From the NCBI GenBank assembly GCA_031282925.1, contig JAITCT010000110.1, positions 1 through 19,652 on the forward strand: a stretch of DNA of 19,652 nt, read 5' to 3'. Below are positions 1 through 10,100 of the stretch, in pieces. The DNA is from Dysgonamonadaceae bacterium. Lineage in GTDB: Bacteria; Bacteroidota; Bacteroidia; Bacteroidales; Azobacteroidaceae. The stretch's first letter is position 1; every line of letters starts with the position of its first letter. The position numbers and the translations under genes were made by a program. Below the pieces are notes generated by a model, which saw only the letters and a list, made by a program, of their open reading frames with translations, searched no databases and was not told the origin of the DNA.

Positions 1-1
1 C

Positions 2-2323
2 AATGGAAAAGTGAACTTACTCGGATTTCAGTCTCCGGCCAATATACAGGGAACGGAACTCAACTTAGACGCCATTTTCTTCTACAAGAAACCGGCCGGA
101 TACATCAAACCCACTTATCCGGTTGAACCTGTGTGTACCGGCGGAAAAGCAGGAGAGTTAACCTTCCGATTAGACAGCCGCCCGCATACCGGCTCGGATA
201 CCAAATTGAAAATCGAATGTACTTTCTCCAATTATTTCGCCAACAGTCTTTTCGTCAAACTTAAACTTAACGGCGTAGAGGTTGCAGGCCAATGGAAGCC
301 GGCTGGCGTTGACCCGCAAAACAGTCAGCGGTATCTAATTACCGTTCCCGCCGCCGAAATTTCCGATTGGAAGGAAGGCGCAATTCTTGACTTGAGTTTT
401 AGTTATAATGGTGAGACTGTCAATACAATTACCTCCGGCTCAAACAGCGGTAAGCCCATCCTGCACCAAACAGGCACGGGCGTAGAAATAAACGACGTAA
501 CCTATTTGCCCGACAGCATCACAAACGGTTCCAATTTCTACATTATTTCTATGGACACGGAGCATGAAACATCTATTGGAGCGCAGAAAGTGAAAGAAAA
601 GAACCTGTTAAACGACATTGAAATATGGCCGGACGGTCGATCATTAGTCGGCGGGAACCGTAGCGGCAGAAATGCATGGGGCGTAGCCGGTTCCTCCTGG
701 GTGTCTTTCGATGTTGTGAATGATAAGAGTGGCGGCACTTTCGTTACCGTTCCCAACAGCGAGAATTTTCCCGGCGGAATGCCTAACCTCAAGGATATTA
801 CAGATAACCCCGACGATTATTATTTCCACTTCGCCATCAAAAGCCCTTTAAATCAACATCAGGCGGGTTGGACTTTGATATTCTACAGCGACAGCACCCC
901 CGCCACTGCCAATGGCGGCGGCTTGCAGTATTATATCGGCCCCGAAAAAGAGACTGTGCGCGGTATGGCCTGGTTAGGCAACTATACTCACAACGATGAA
1001 TGGCAACATTTTGAAATTCCTGTTTCGCAGATGGTTGCGAGAGGATATAAATGGAACGGGCCCTTCTCTGCCGGCGTCAAAAAAAACCTGATCGGTTTTT
1101 ACTCGCCGGGTAACACGGAGGGAACGGAACTTAACTTAGACGCCATTTTCTTCTACAGGAAACCGGCCGGACACATCAAGCCCTCTTATCCGGTTGAACC
1201 TGTGTTTACCGAAGGAGCAGCGCAGCATATTGACTTCAAATTAAACAGCCGCTCGGAAGACAAAATGAATATTGTATGTACTGTCAAAGGATTGTTGCAG
1301 CAAGATTTCGTTCTCTCCAATGCTTCCGTCAAACTTGAACTCAACGGCGTAGCGGTTGCAGGCCGGTGGACGATGACGACCCCGTCAACCCTGGGAAATG
1401 GGCAAACATATTTCATTACCATTTATGCAAGCGAAGTTCAGGGATGGAAGGAAAATGCGATTCTCGGTTTGAATTTTTGTTATCAGACGGTGAATAATGG
1501 TATTGTGGAAAATAATAACGTAATTACCGAAGGCCCGAACAGCGGTAAGCCCATCTTGCATAAAATAGGTACGGGTGTAGCGATAACCGGAATTGATTTG
1601 CCCGACAGCATCACAGCGGGATCGGATTTCTACATTATTTATATGAACGAAGAGATCGAAGCGATCCTCGGAACGAAAGTGCGGCAAAAGACTTTGCTCT
1701 CCGACATTGATATATGGAACGGAAATATGACAGCCGGCACATGGTACGATAGCGACGTAGATGCATGGGGCATGACCGTAACCAAACCCTGGTTGTCTTT
1801 AAAAACTACTAATGATAAATGGAACGGCGGCGCTATCGTTGCGGTGGATGCGGATAGGGTTGCCTCGCTCAAGAATATCACGGATCACCCCGACGATTAT
1901 TACCTCCACTTCGCTGTCAAAAAACAGCTTCAGCCGCAATGGTGGGTTTTCTCGCTCTACTCCTATGAAAAAGACCCATTTTCTTGGAAAAAAGAAGACA
2001 ACCTGAAGGAGAATGTGCGCTATTATGTTGGTGCTAACGACCCCTATGTGGGGGAGATGATACACGATATTTTCAATTTTGAGTCGTTACCGGCAATTTA
2101 TCACTTGGGAAACTATGCCGACAGCAAATGGAGTCATTTCGAAATTCCCGTTTCGGAACTGTGCTCGCACGGATACAAATGGACTCCACCGGTGGTTGCC
2201 GACAAAGGAAGGATTTACCTGTTCGGTTTTAGGCAATCTAATGGTTCTCTAATTGCGGATGACAATTATGGAGGACAAATTGAGATGGACGCCATATTCT
2301 TCTACAAGAAACCGGCTAAATGA
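2..2323 (+). CDS. Modular surface or secreted protein with A-B-A-B-A repeats (5' end missing)
   Basis: This is the 3' part of a gene cut by the window edge. The frame is open from base 2, and the GTG at 11 lies inside a conserved module (NGKVNLLGFQS here, NGRVYLLGFQS in the next gene), so it is not the start. Counting residues from that GTG, the protein has the end of an A module (1-30), a B module (about 31-164), a full A module (165-387), a second B (388-528) and a final A (529-769). A modules start LPDSI..GS.FYI, contain DDYYFHFAIKS and HFEIPVS, and end with LDAIFFYKKPA. B modules run from YPVEPV to NSGKPILH. The strand pattern suggests beta-sandwich, carbohydrate-binding-like domains, but I do not recognise a named family and that reading is inference. 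The protein stops directly after the last A module and has no T9SS sorting tail, unlike its downstream neighbour. Secretion is likely but the signal peptide would lie outside the window. Confidence 0.85.
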   Translation, partial: NGKVNLLGFQSPANIQGTELNLDAIFFYKKPAGYIKPTYPVEPVCTGGKAGELTFRLDSRPHTGSDTKLKIECTFSNYFANSLFVKLKLNGVEVAGQWKPAGVDPQNSQRYLITVPAAEISDWKEGAILDLSFSYNGETVNTITSGSNSGKPILHQTGTGVEINDVTYLPDSITNGSNFYIISMDTEHETSIGAQKVKEKNLLNDIEIWPDGRSLVGGNRSGRNAWGVAGSSWVSFDVVNDKSGGTFVTVPNSENFPGGMPNLKDITDNPDDYYFHFAIKSPLNQHQAGWTLIFYSDSTPATANGGGLQYYIGPEKETVRGMAWLGNYTHNDEWQHFEIPVSQMVARGYKWNGPFSAGVKKNLIGFYSPGNTEGTELNLDAIFFYRKPAGHIKPSYPVEPVFTEGAAQHIDFKLNSRSEDKMNIVCTVKGLLQQDFVLSNASVKLELNGVAVAGRWTMTTPSTLGNGQTYFITIYASEVQGWKENAILGLNFCYQTVNNGIVENNNVITEGPNSGKPILHKIGTGVAITGIDLPDSITAGSDFYIIYMNEEIEAILGTKVRQKTLLSDIDIWNGNMTAGTWYDSDVDAWGMTVTKPWLSLKTTNDKWNGGAIVAVDADRVASLKNITDHPDDYYLHFAVKKQLQPQWWVFSLYSYEKDPFSWKKEDNLKENVRYYVGANDPYVGEMIHDIFNFESLPAIYHLGNYADSKWSHFEIPVSELCSHGYKWTPPVVADKGRIYLFGFRQSNGSLIADDNYGGQIEMDAIFFYKKPAK
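50..1205 (+). repeat. Duplicated 1071-bp coding unit (A plus B module) with a near-identical 85-bp junction
   Basis: Bases 50-134 and 1121-1205 align without gaps over 85 bp with five mismatches. They cover the end of an A module (GTELNLDAIFFY) and the beginning of the B module (YPVEPV). The offset of 1071 bp equals 357 codons, one A plus one B module. The remaining parts of the modules have diverged much more, so the junction is either under strong constraint or has been homogenised by recombination. Confidence 0.85.
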
Positions 2324-2442
2324 CGTTGATTAACCGTTGGAGGGAAGCGCGTAGCATTTCCCCTCGCGGGCGGCAGAAAAACGCCGAACATGTTTGCAGT
2401 ATTACGTATAATTTAATTAGTTTACTTATAAAGTTGTTACCA

Positions 2443-3450
2443 ATGAAAAGAAAGTATTTATCAGTATTGTTTTTTAGCATAGCCTGTTTTCCGGCTTTTG
2501 CAGTGTTGCCCGACAGTATCAAAAACGGGTCGGATTTCTACATTTTTTATATGGATAATGCGAGCCAAAATACGCTTGGTTCGAAAGTGAAGGTACCCAA
2601 GATGATTCGCGACTATGATGTATGGTCTTTTTCGCTGGACGGCGATATACCTTTTGGCGTCGCAGGTGCATGGGGCGAACTCGTCATTAATAAAAATGAT
2701 TCTTATACGGCTTTTAGAGTTAAAGAGGGCGGGGCTTGGAATGGCGGTGCTATCGTTGCCAAACTTAATGAGTTTTCTCCAGTGCCGGACCTCACGCCTG
2801 TTACGGATAACGCCGACGATTATTATTTTCACTTCGCTATCAAAAGCCCGATTGATCAACAGGACGCAGGTTTGATTTTGATATTCTATAGCGACAGCAC
2901 TCCCTCCATTGAGGAAGGGGGGGGATTGAAATATTATGCCGGTCCAGTTGACGTTACCGGCCAAGTTGATAACGGAACATGGCGCCCCAACTCGTTCGGC
3001 TATGCGCACGACGGCCAGTGGCACCATTTCGAGATTCCCGTTTCGCAGATGAAGGATGGAGAGTATCGCTATCAATGGACCAAGCCATTGCATACATGGG
3101 GCGAGGACAATGGAAGAGTATATTTGCTGGGTTTTCAATCTCTACCTCATGTACCGGGAACGGAAATAAACCTTGACGCTATGTTTTTCTACAAGAAACC
3201 GGCTGGTGCGGCAGGCGGAATAACCCCGCCTTCCGTTGAATCGAATACGCTTTCGGTCTATCCGAATCCGGCGGACAATACTCTCTACATCAAAGGCGGC
3301 GGTAATGTTGCCGCGCGTATCCATGATTTGACGGGGAAAACGGTTTTGTCGCGGGTATTATCCAAACCGGAAATTGATGTTTCGGGACTTTCACGGGGAC
3401 TCTATTTCTTAACGGTTAATAACCGGACGGTCAAATTCATTAAAAATTAG
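2443..3450 (+). CDS. Secreted single-module protein with a C-terminal T9SS sorting domain
   Basis: The protein has 335 residues. The ATG at 2443 is chosen because it opens a clean signal peptide: MKRK, a hydrophobic core and a likely cut after AFA at residue 20. The frame stays open upstream to an ATG at 2320 that overlaps the previous stop, but starting there would bury the signal peptide behind 41 residues. Residues 22-255 are one A module like those of the upstream gene (LPDSIKNGSDFYI, DDYYFHFAIKSP, HFEIPVSQM, NLDAMFFYKKPAG). Residues about 268-335 are a type-A T9SS C-terminal domain: SVYPNPADNTLYI, then IHDLTGKTV, then DVSGLSRGLYFLTV and a basic end (VKFIKN). The protein should therefore cross the inner membrane by Sec and the outer membrane through SprA, to be released or anchored at the surface. 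The ligand is unknown; carbohydrate binding is a guess from the fold-like pattern. The gap to the upstream gene is 119 bp, with no clear promoter. Confidence 0.85.
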   Translation: MKRKYLSVLFFSIACFPAFAVLPDSIKNGSDFYIFYMDNASQNTLGSKVKVPKMIRDYDVWSFSLDGDIPFGVAGAWGELVINKNDSYTAFRVKEGGAWNGGAIVAKLNEFSPVPDLTPVTDNADDYYFHFAIKSPIDQQDAGLILIFYSDSTPSIEEGGGLKYYAGPVDVTGQVDNGTWRPNSFGYAHDGQWHHFEIPVSQMKDGEYRYQWTKPLHTWGEDNGRVYLLGFQSLPHVPGTEINLDAMFFYKKPAGAAGGITPPSVESNTLSVYPNPADNTLYIKGGGNVAARIHDLTGKTVLSRVLSKPEIDVSGLSRGLYFLTVNNRTVKFIKN

Positions 3451-3471
3451 ATTCGCAACAGTCAGGGCTGG

Positions 3472-3536
3472 TTTTGTAAGCGCAAAGGCACGAAGATACG
3501 TAATGTTTCTTTGTGCCTTTGTGTTTTCGTGGTTTC
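3472..3536. repeat. Dispersed imperfect hairpin, copy 1 (possible terminator)
   Basis: Arms at about 3481-3496 and 3509-3524 pair (GCAAAGGCACGAAGA against TCTTTGTGCCTTTGT, one mismatch in 15). The stretch 3472-3500 is the reverse complement of 13308-13336 with one mismatch in 29, so it belongs to a dispersed family. It lies 30 bp after the stop of the secreted-protein gene and is followed by a T-rich stretch, so it could also end that transcript. Similar GCAAAGGCACGAAG-type repeats are, from memory, common between genes in Bacteroidota. Confidence 0.7.
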
Positions 3537-3607
3537 TCTGTTGGCGCGAGGCGAAATTACTAATTAATTACGAATTACGTGGAATGTGAGAATCAATGGA
3601 TTATGTC

Positions 3608-3960
3608 CTCATCGCCGGCAACATTTTGGTTTTTGCCGGCAGAAACTAAAATGTTGCCGGCAGAAACCGCATTTTTGCCGGCAAAAAACCACTTTCTGCC
3701 GGCAGAAACCAAAAAGTTGCCGGCAAAAACCAAATTTCTGCCGGCAGAAATCGAAATATTGCCGGCAAAAACCATTTTCTGCCGGTAGAAACCGGAGTAT
3801 TGCCGGCAGAAAACCACTTTCTGCCGGTAGAGACCGGAGTGTTGCCGGCAGAAAACCACTTTTTGCCGGCAGAAACCTGAATGTTGCCGGCAGAAAACCA
3901 CTTTTTGCCGGCAGAAATCTGAATGTTGCCGGCAGAAAAATGATTTTTGCCGGCAACAAT
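3608..3960. repeat. Array of 17 GCCGGC-type palindromes at 21-bp period
   Basis: GCCGGC (twice GCCGGT) starts at 3614, 3635, 3656, 3677, 3698, 3719, 3740, 3761, 3781, 3802, 3823, 3844, 3865, 3886, 3907, 3928 and 3949. Every step is 21 bp except 3761 to 3781, which is 20. The core is usually TTGCCGGCAGAAA or TTGCCGGCAAAAA followed by 7-8 variable bases. Some units are longer perfect palindromes, for example TTTCTGCCGGCAGAAA at 3693-3708. In the 3' half a 42-bp double unit is visible. Because 21 is a multiple of three, several frames on both strands stay open and give false ORFs. The array lies between convergent genes. Confidence 0.95.
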
Positions 3961-3978
3961 CGGCAATCTGGGATGATC

Positions 3979-4002
3979 GGGGCGCACACATGGGTGCGCC
4001 CC
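3979..4002. repeat. GC-rich perfect hairpin in the convergent gap
   Basis: A 9-bp perfect stem (GGGGCGCAC at 3979-3987 and GTGCGCCCC at 3994-4002) has a 6-base loop. No T-run follows on either strand, so it is not a classical intrinsic terminator. It lies about 110 bp beyond the stop of sprA and may slow or end transcription from either side. The rest of 4003-4113 is AT-rich, and I see nothing else in it. Confidence 0.7.
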
Positions 4003-4113
4003 TACCTGCAACCGATAGATGACGCTCAAATTTTTTTTAAGATATTATTTGTTTTCGAGAAATTTTCCGGTTATTTGGGTTTTGCTTTTTCTGGCTCGCT
4101 GATTTGAAATGCA

Positions 4114-7100
4114 CTACCGCGTTAGACTGACTTTGACGCTTATCCCGAAACTGGATTTGGATACGGGATAGGCCGTTGCCGAAACCAAAGGTTTGCTGAC
4201 TTGCCTGTCGAAAAATGCCTGCAGGGTAATTAACCGGCTTAGATTGTAATCGGCCGAAAATTTAATGGTGGTTTGCGAATTTCCGCTCGTGGCTTGCGTC
4301 AAATAGTCTTGAATCTTGCGAATCAGGTTTTGCGTCATGTTGTAGGAAATGTCGGCTTTCACGTTCAGTTCGTTGTTGAAATTGGGGCCGCCGGTTTTCC
4401 TGATTTTCAATATGCGGTTGAAATTTTCAAAGCGATAGCCGGTACCGAATGTGAAATTCTTCGTCTGTGATTCTACGATTTGGTAGGCGGAAACATTGAG
4501 GTTGACATTCCGGTTGGTACTGTATTTGAGCGAAATACTCATGTTGTTTTGGAGCGTGGAGCTAAGTCCCAGCAGCGGATTGAAGGCTTCGACAATACTG
4601 ACGGCCGTAATATCGTAGGGCGAAGACGGGTAGGGGCGGTTGCTCGTTACGTTTTGGATAAATCCGATGCCGTCTTCTTCCGTGCCTACCCAGCTCAGGA
4701 AGGAGTTGAAAGCGCCGACACTGTAAACGCTCGTGTAGGCATGTTCAAGCATGAAAGACTTGAAGTATTTGTTAATCACGGGAATTTGCAGCAATCCGTC
4801 GTAAGTGATTTTCCAGTTGGGCAACAGTTTTTTCAGTGAAGGGAAAGCCGAGAGGCCGACCGATTTGGCGTTTTGCCCGGTATAGGCCGCAATGAAAGCC
4901 GGAATCAACACATCGGTCGAGTTAAGGTCAACATTGCCGTTTTGAGGGTCGAAAGGCTGTCCGGCCAAAGGGTCGTCTTTCAGGAATCCGGCGTCGGGGT
5001 AAACAGTCCGGCCGTACACTTGCCGCAAACGGCCGGCAATCGTTTCCCTGTTGTTGATGAAAGCGTCGAACGCTTCGGAATGATAGCCGTTATTGGCGTC
5101 GCCCGATTCGAAAGCCGAGCCTATGCTGATGGTGGTCATTTTGAAGTCGCCGGTGAATTTGCGGGGCATGGAACTCAAATCGTTTCCATACATGAAATAG
5201 GTTTGCTGCCTGTCTGTCCTTGACCGCGTGGCATTCAAAACGATGCGCATACCGGCAAGCGGTTCCAGGTTGGCCGTGAAAGTGAAAGTACCCGTTTTGT
5301 TGAGCGTGGCCGGGGTGATGTTGTTTTCAATCGCTTCGTTTTTCATCAGCCAGTCGTTCTTTTTCGCTCTTTCGATATAACTTTCACCGGCCAGCCCGAA
5401 AGCAAAATCCAAACCGGGCGCGTTGCCGGCCGGCGTGGCGCCTTGCCCGAAGAAATCGCCGATATAGGGCTGGAAATTGGGAAGCATCATGTCTGTTCCT
5501 TCGTTGTATGAAAAACCGATTGACCTCACCATCATCAGTCCCCGCGCCGCATATTGCAGGGTTTTGTACCAGGTTTCATCGCCAAGTGGCGGTAACTGGG
5601 AAATGACGACTTTCAGGTTTACCGAATCCTTGCCCTGTATGCTGATAGAGTTATTATCGACGGTTTTGTATTTGATGGGGTATATTTTGCCTTTTTCATC
5701 CCGCGCCGTGATGCGCAGGCGGCTGTTATCCAACTGATGGGCGAGTACGGTTGCCGAATCGGGCATCAGGGCGACCGTGCCCTCGTATTTCTTCTTTCTT
5801 TTTTCCGCTTCCGCTTTTTTTGTATCATTGGCCTTTGCATTAGCGCCGCCTGCTCTTCCGGCGCTGTTCCGGGCCTGCACGCCTTTTGAAGCCGTGAATT
5901 TTTTGTTTACCTCTGCCAGGAATTTGGATTTATTATACAGGCTCAACAAGTCGAACTGGATATTTTCGATTCCAACGGTGCGGTTATTGTTGATAATATT
6001 TCCCATTTCAACGGCTTCCGTTTCGCTACTGTTGTCGTTACTGAGCGTAGCGCCTCTTTGCCAGCCGTATCCGCTGTTGAACGTCAGAGAGCCTTTGATG
6101 AAATTGAGCGCCGGAATGTCGTTGAAAGGAAGCGCGTAGGTAGCCGAAAACGTTTGTTTGTATTCCATCGGGTCGCCCATATCGCGGATGTCCTGCCATA
6201 CGGATTTTTTCCGTTTCATGTACTCGTCATCCGGCAAAAGGCTGTCGTCGGTTTGTTGTTTGAGGGTTTCTATCCGCGCGTTTGTTCCCGAATTGAACAT
6301 CAGGTTCAGGTTTTTCGTCAAACTCCACTGGGCTTTCAGCGACCGGTTCCAGTAAAAGTCATCGCGGAACGAAGGCGGAATCATGTTTACGCCCGATTCG
6401 CCCAAATCCCTCAGTTGCACTTCGTAATAATTCCGGGTTCTTTCCAGGTTAAGTTCCAACGATTTCGGCAGATAGCCTATTTCAATGCTTTGCAGAAATC
6501 CTGTGCCTGACCGCGACGAGGCGTTTTGGGAACGCGCCTGTCCTCTTTGTCCTTCCTGTTTATTGTTGCTTTTTACGAAAGGTTTCCAGGGTTTGAACAT
6601 CGGCGAGTAGGAATAATTCAGGTTCAAAGCATCGGCGGTTGTCTGTTCGTATTGAGTGGTAGCATCCTGCATATAATTTTCAACATGCGAATAGTCGAAC
6701 GAAAAATTTGCCGGATCGTAAGGCATCGGGAGTTTGCTTCGGATGTCCGCCCTGATATTGTTGAAAGAGATTGATTTGGTCGTTTTCCTGTTCTGGGCGA
6801 GGCTTTTAATCGAATCCCGTTCCGCTTTCGTTTCCACGGCGTCTAAAGCGTCTTTCAGCAAAACGTCCTGGTCTAAGGGATTGTATTTCGGGCTTACAAC
6901 GTCTTTCGTATAGGAATAGTAGAACGGAAGGTTGATTTTGGCCTTTTCGGGGAAAAACCGGCCAAGGTCAATTTGCGAAGCGATATTGTACTGGTAAACA
7001 TCGTCAATGTTCCTGTCCATAATACCCTGGTCTAAACTGCCGAATCCCGCCGTTTCTTTCCGTCCCGAAAAACTGACCGAACCCAGGTTGGAAAGGCCGA

Positions 7101-10100
7101 CATACAGGTTGGCATTTCCCGCCCAGCCGCCGTCCTCGTTGAAATCGGTCAAGCGCAGTTCGTTTACCCAGATTTCGGCAGACTGGGTGGCGCGCGAATT
7201 GTTGCGGACGCCAATCATGATTACTTTGATGTTGGAAATGGTGGGGTTTCCTACGACGCTGACTTTATTCATCGGTTTTTCGGGGTCGAAAATGGAAAAG
7301 GGCGTATAGTAAGTAACCGTCGAACCGGCTTTCCGTTTTTCCTTGTTTCTTTCCAGTTTGAGATTAGTGAGCAGTTCAAACGGGAAATCAATCATGTTCG
7401 ATTCCGGCCAGACGGTTTGCCTTGCTTCGGATGATTCGGTGTAACGTCCCGGGGGGGTGAGCTTCAACGGTACTTCATATTCGTAGTAATGGCTCTTATA
7501 GTCCGAACCCAAACGGATGAATACGGATAAATCGTTGTCCTGCAAATCGGTCGGCAGGTCAATCAGTTTTTCGGCATGGGTAAACATTTGCAAACGGCGG
7601 TACTGGCGCGTGTCTAATCCGGTGGATTTGTAAATCGCGCGGGCGTCGCCCTGCGAAAGGTTGTTAATCCGGAGCGACATGGACTGTTCGTTTTGCTGGC
7701 GCAACTGGGTTTGCCCGGGGTCTAAAATCCGGTTAACGCCCGGAGGCATGACATAATTGACCGGTTCTTTGCTGCCGCTTTCCTCAATGTTTACCGTGGA
7801 CATATTGATAGTCCCGTTCCCCTGTGGCGGCGATTTGGGGTCGAAGAGGTCTTTTTGGTAAGTGCGCCACTGGCCGTAATCGAACTGGAGCGTCCCGAAA
7901 CGGAGAATGACGGAATCCTGAAAATCGGTCAGGAACATCCTTACGAAACGGATTGTTTTGAAATCGGCGATGTTACCGACTTTCTTTTCGTATTCGCTGA
8001 TGGGAATTTTGAACTGATACCAGGCAACCGTCTCATTTTTACCGTTTTTCAAATAGGGTTTCACTTCCATTTTCTGAACGATGAAATTTTTGCCGACAAC
8101 CATGCTGTCGGGGCGAATCGATACCTTGTACTGGAAATATTTTTCGGCTTCGTTGAGGGTATTGTCCTGGTTAATGTCTTCCACGTCGGGGACAAGCCGT
8201 GCGGCGGTGCTGTAATTTTCGGGCGAAGTGGAAGCGTCGGCCGAGTTTCCTTCCACGCCGTTGTAATGCTTGTATCTTCCGAGAACGGGCAATTGCCGCG
8301 CATCGTAATCGCCTCCCCTGAAATAGTGATAATTATCGCCGGCCGGGTCATTGTAGGGAGAAAACGGGTCGTCCATCATGTTTTCCCTTGTTTCGGGGGA
8401 AAGCACGCGGTTCAACTCCGTCAGGTAGCCTGCATAGGTATTGAAAGTAAATTCCCTTTCGGTGGGCAAACCGTCGAATCCGACGTCCTGCATTTCCCTT
8501 GCGCCGTCGGCATTTTCAAAAGCGTAAACCAAGGATTGCTGCTGGGGAACCCATCCCCAGACCGTTTTTGCGAGCAAGGCCGTGTCGCCGCTTGCCGGCA
8601 TCCCGTTTTCAAAGAATTTCTTTTCATCTTTCAATACGTCTTCCGAAATTTCGCCGAGGTTGAAATACAAATCGCCGCCGTGTGCATTATCTTTTCCGAT
8701 AAACGGGTCTAAAAGCCAAAATTCGAGGGTTTCGATGTTGTTGGCTTCAAAATCGGTATTCCCGCTTTCGATGCGGCGGGTGATACCGCCCCAGCGTTTT
8801 TCCGGCTCGCTCAGCGTTCCGTCGGGATTCATACCCAAAGCGTCCAAATTATAGGGGCCGCGTTCGCGGGGATAATAAGCGAGGTTGAGTACGGGAATGG
8901 TTGCGGATTCCCCGAAAGTCGGGTCTTTATCGGGGAAAAGTTCGCTCTCCGGTATTTCACGCACGTAGTGGTCGGAGAGCTGATCCAAATCGTTTTTGAT
9001 ATGGGTCGGCGTTAACGAAGATTTGCGGGTAAACAAGGCGTCGATGTGATACCAGGCCAGCAACGACCGGTTTTTGCCGTAGTCCGTGTTGTTTGATTTC
9101 CCGGATTCTTCAAACATGGAAGGAGTTGCGGCCAAACTCCATGCATAAGGCGTACGCAGGTCAACGGTCTGTTTGGCCTGTTCAAAATCGTCGATGTATG
9201 AATAATTTCCACCGTATTTGCTTTTGTAATGTCCGGGAATCAGGCGGGCATACTCGGCGGTGAGCGTGATTTGGGACGGTTCGGTGAGTTCCAGCAAAGG
9301 TATTTTGTCCAGAACGTTGGTCAGCCACTGCGATTGCGTTGCGTAATTGACGTTGAAACCGAACAGGGTATTGTTGATGGATTCCTGACCGGGTTCTGTT
9401 TTCATCGTGAGCGGCATTTCGCTCAGGTTCATGACGGTAGCTCCGATGTTGAACTGCTTGTTTACGGCGTAATTCAGGTTCAGCCCCATCATGGTTTTCC
9501 GCTGCATTCCGAAAGCGGAACGGTCTTCGGACGAGGTCTGGATGTTTGCATTTTCATAAAGCGGGTTGATGATGGTAACCTGTCCGGTTGCGTAATCAAC
9601 GGTATAATCGACATTTTCTTTCAGGAGGACGCCGTTTGCAGAGACGGTAACCGAGCCTCTGGCAATGTTCATCCCGTCGAGATTGATGTTGGATGCGCTC
9701 GAACCTTTGTATTCCCCGTCGATGATGAATTTATTTTTTTCGGCCGTTTGCTGCGCGATGGTCAATGTCGAATCGTACAATTCCTGAAATACATATTTTT
9801 CGGCAATAGCGTCGTCGCCGATCATTTTCCGCAGGTGAGAGCCGAAAGGCTCGATGACGGGGAAGATGATTTTTCCTTCTTCGGCTTTAACGGTGAGGCC
9901 GGGAATGAAGTCGAAGAATCCGTCGGGACGCGGCTCGTTGCGGGTATCCAAGCGGTCTAACCTTTCAACCCTGAGCAACAACTGGTTGGCGATTTTCCCT
10001 TCGGTGATGTAATTCAGGTAAACTCCGGTCGTATCATTCAAGTATTTAATGTTCAGGCGGAATTTATCGGAAGTCAAGCTCTGGTTGTACGCCGTAATGG

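Noticed and set aside
2320..2442. Start of the secreted protein at the ATG overlapping the upstream stop (ATGA)
   Set aside because: It would put 41 residues in front of a well-formed signal peptide. An open stretch of 41 codons is not unusual by chance.
3608..3960. CRISPR array
   Set aside because: The repeat cores are about 13 bases and the variable parts only 7-8 bases, there is no leader and no cas genes are in the window.
3579..4107. Long overlapping open frames on both strands with repeated seven-residue peptides (such as LPAETKF)
   Set aside because: A 21-bp repeat keeps every stop-free frame open, so the ORFs follow from the array. The one 20-bp step shifts the frame, start codons are GTG, and variation between units shows no codon-position pattern.
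7855..8712. Long plus-strand frame inside sprA (285 residues)
   Set aside because: It is antisense to a conserved coding region and lacks protein family features; it is a shadow of the sprA codon use.
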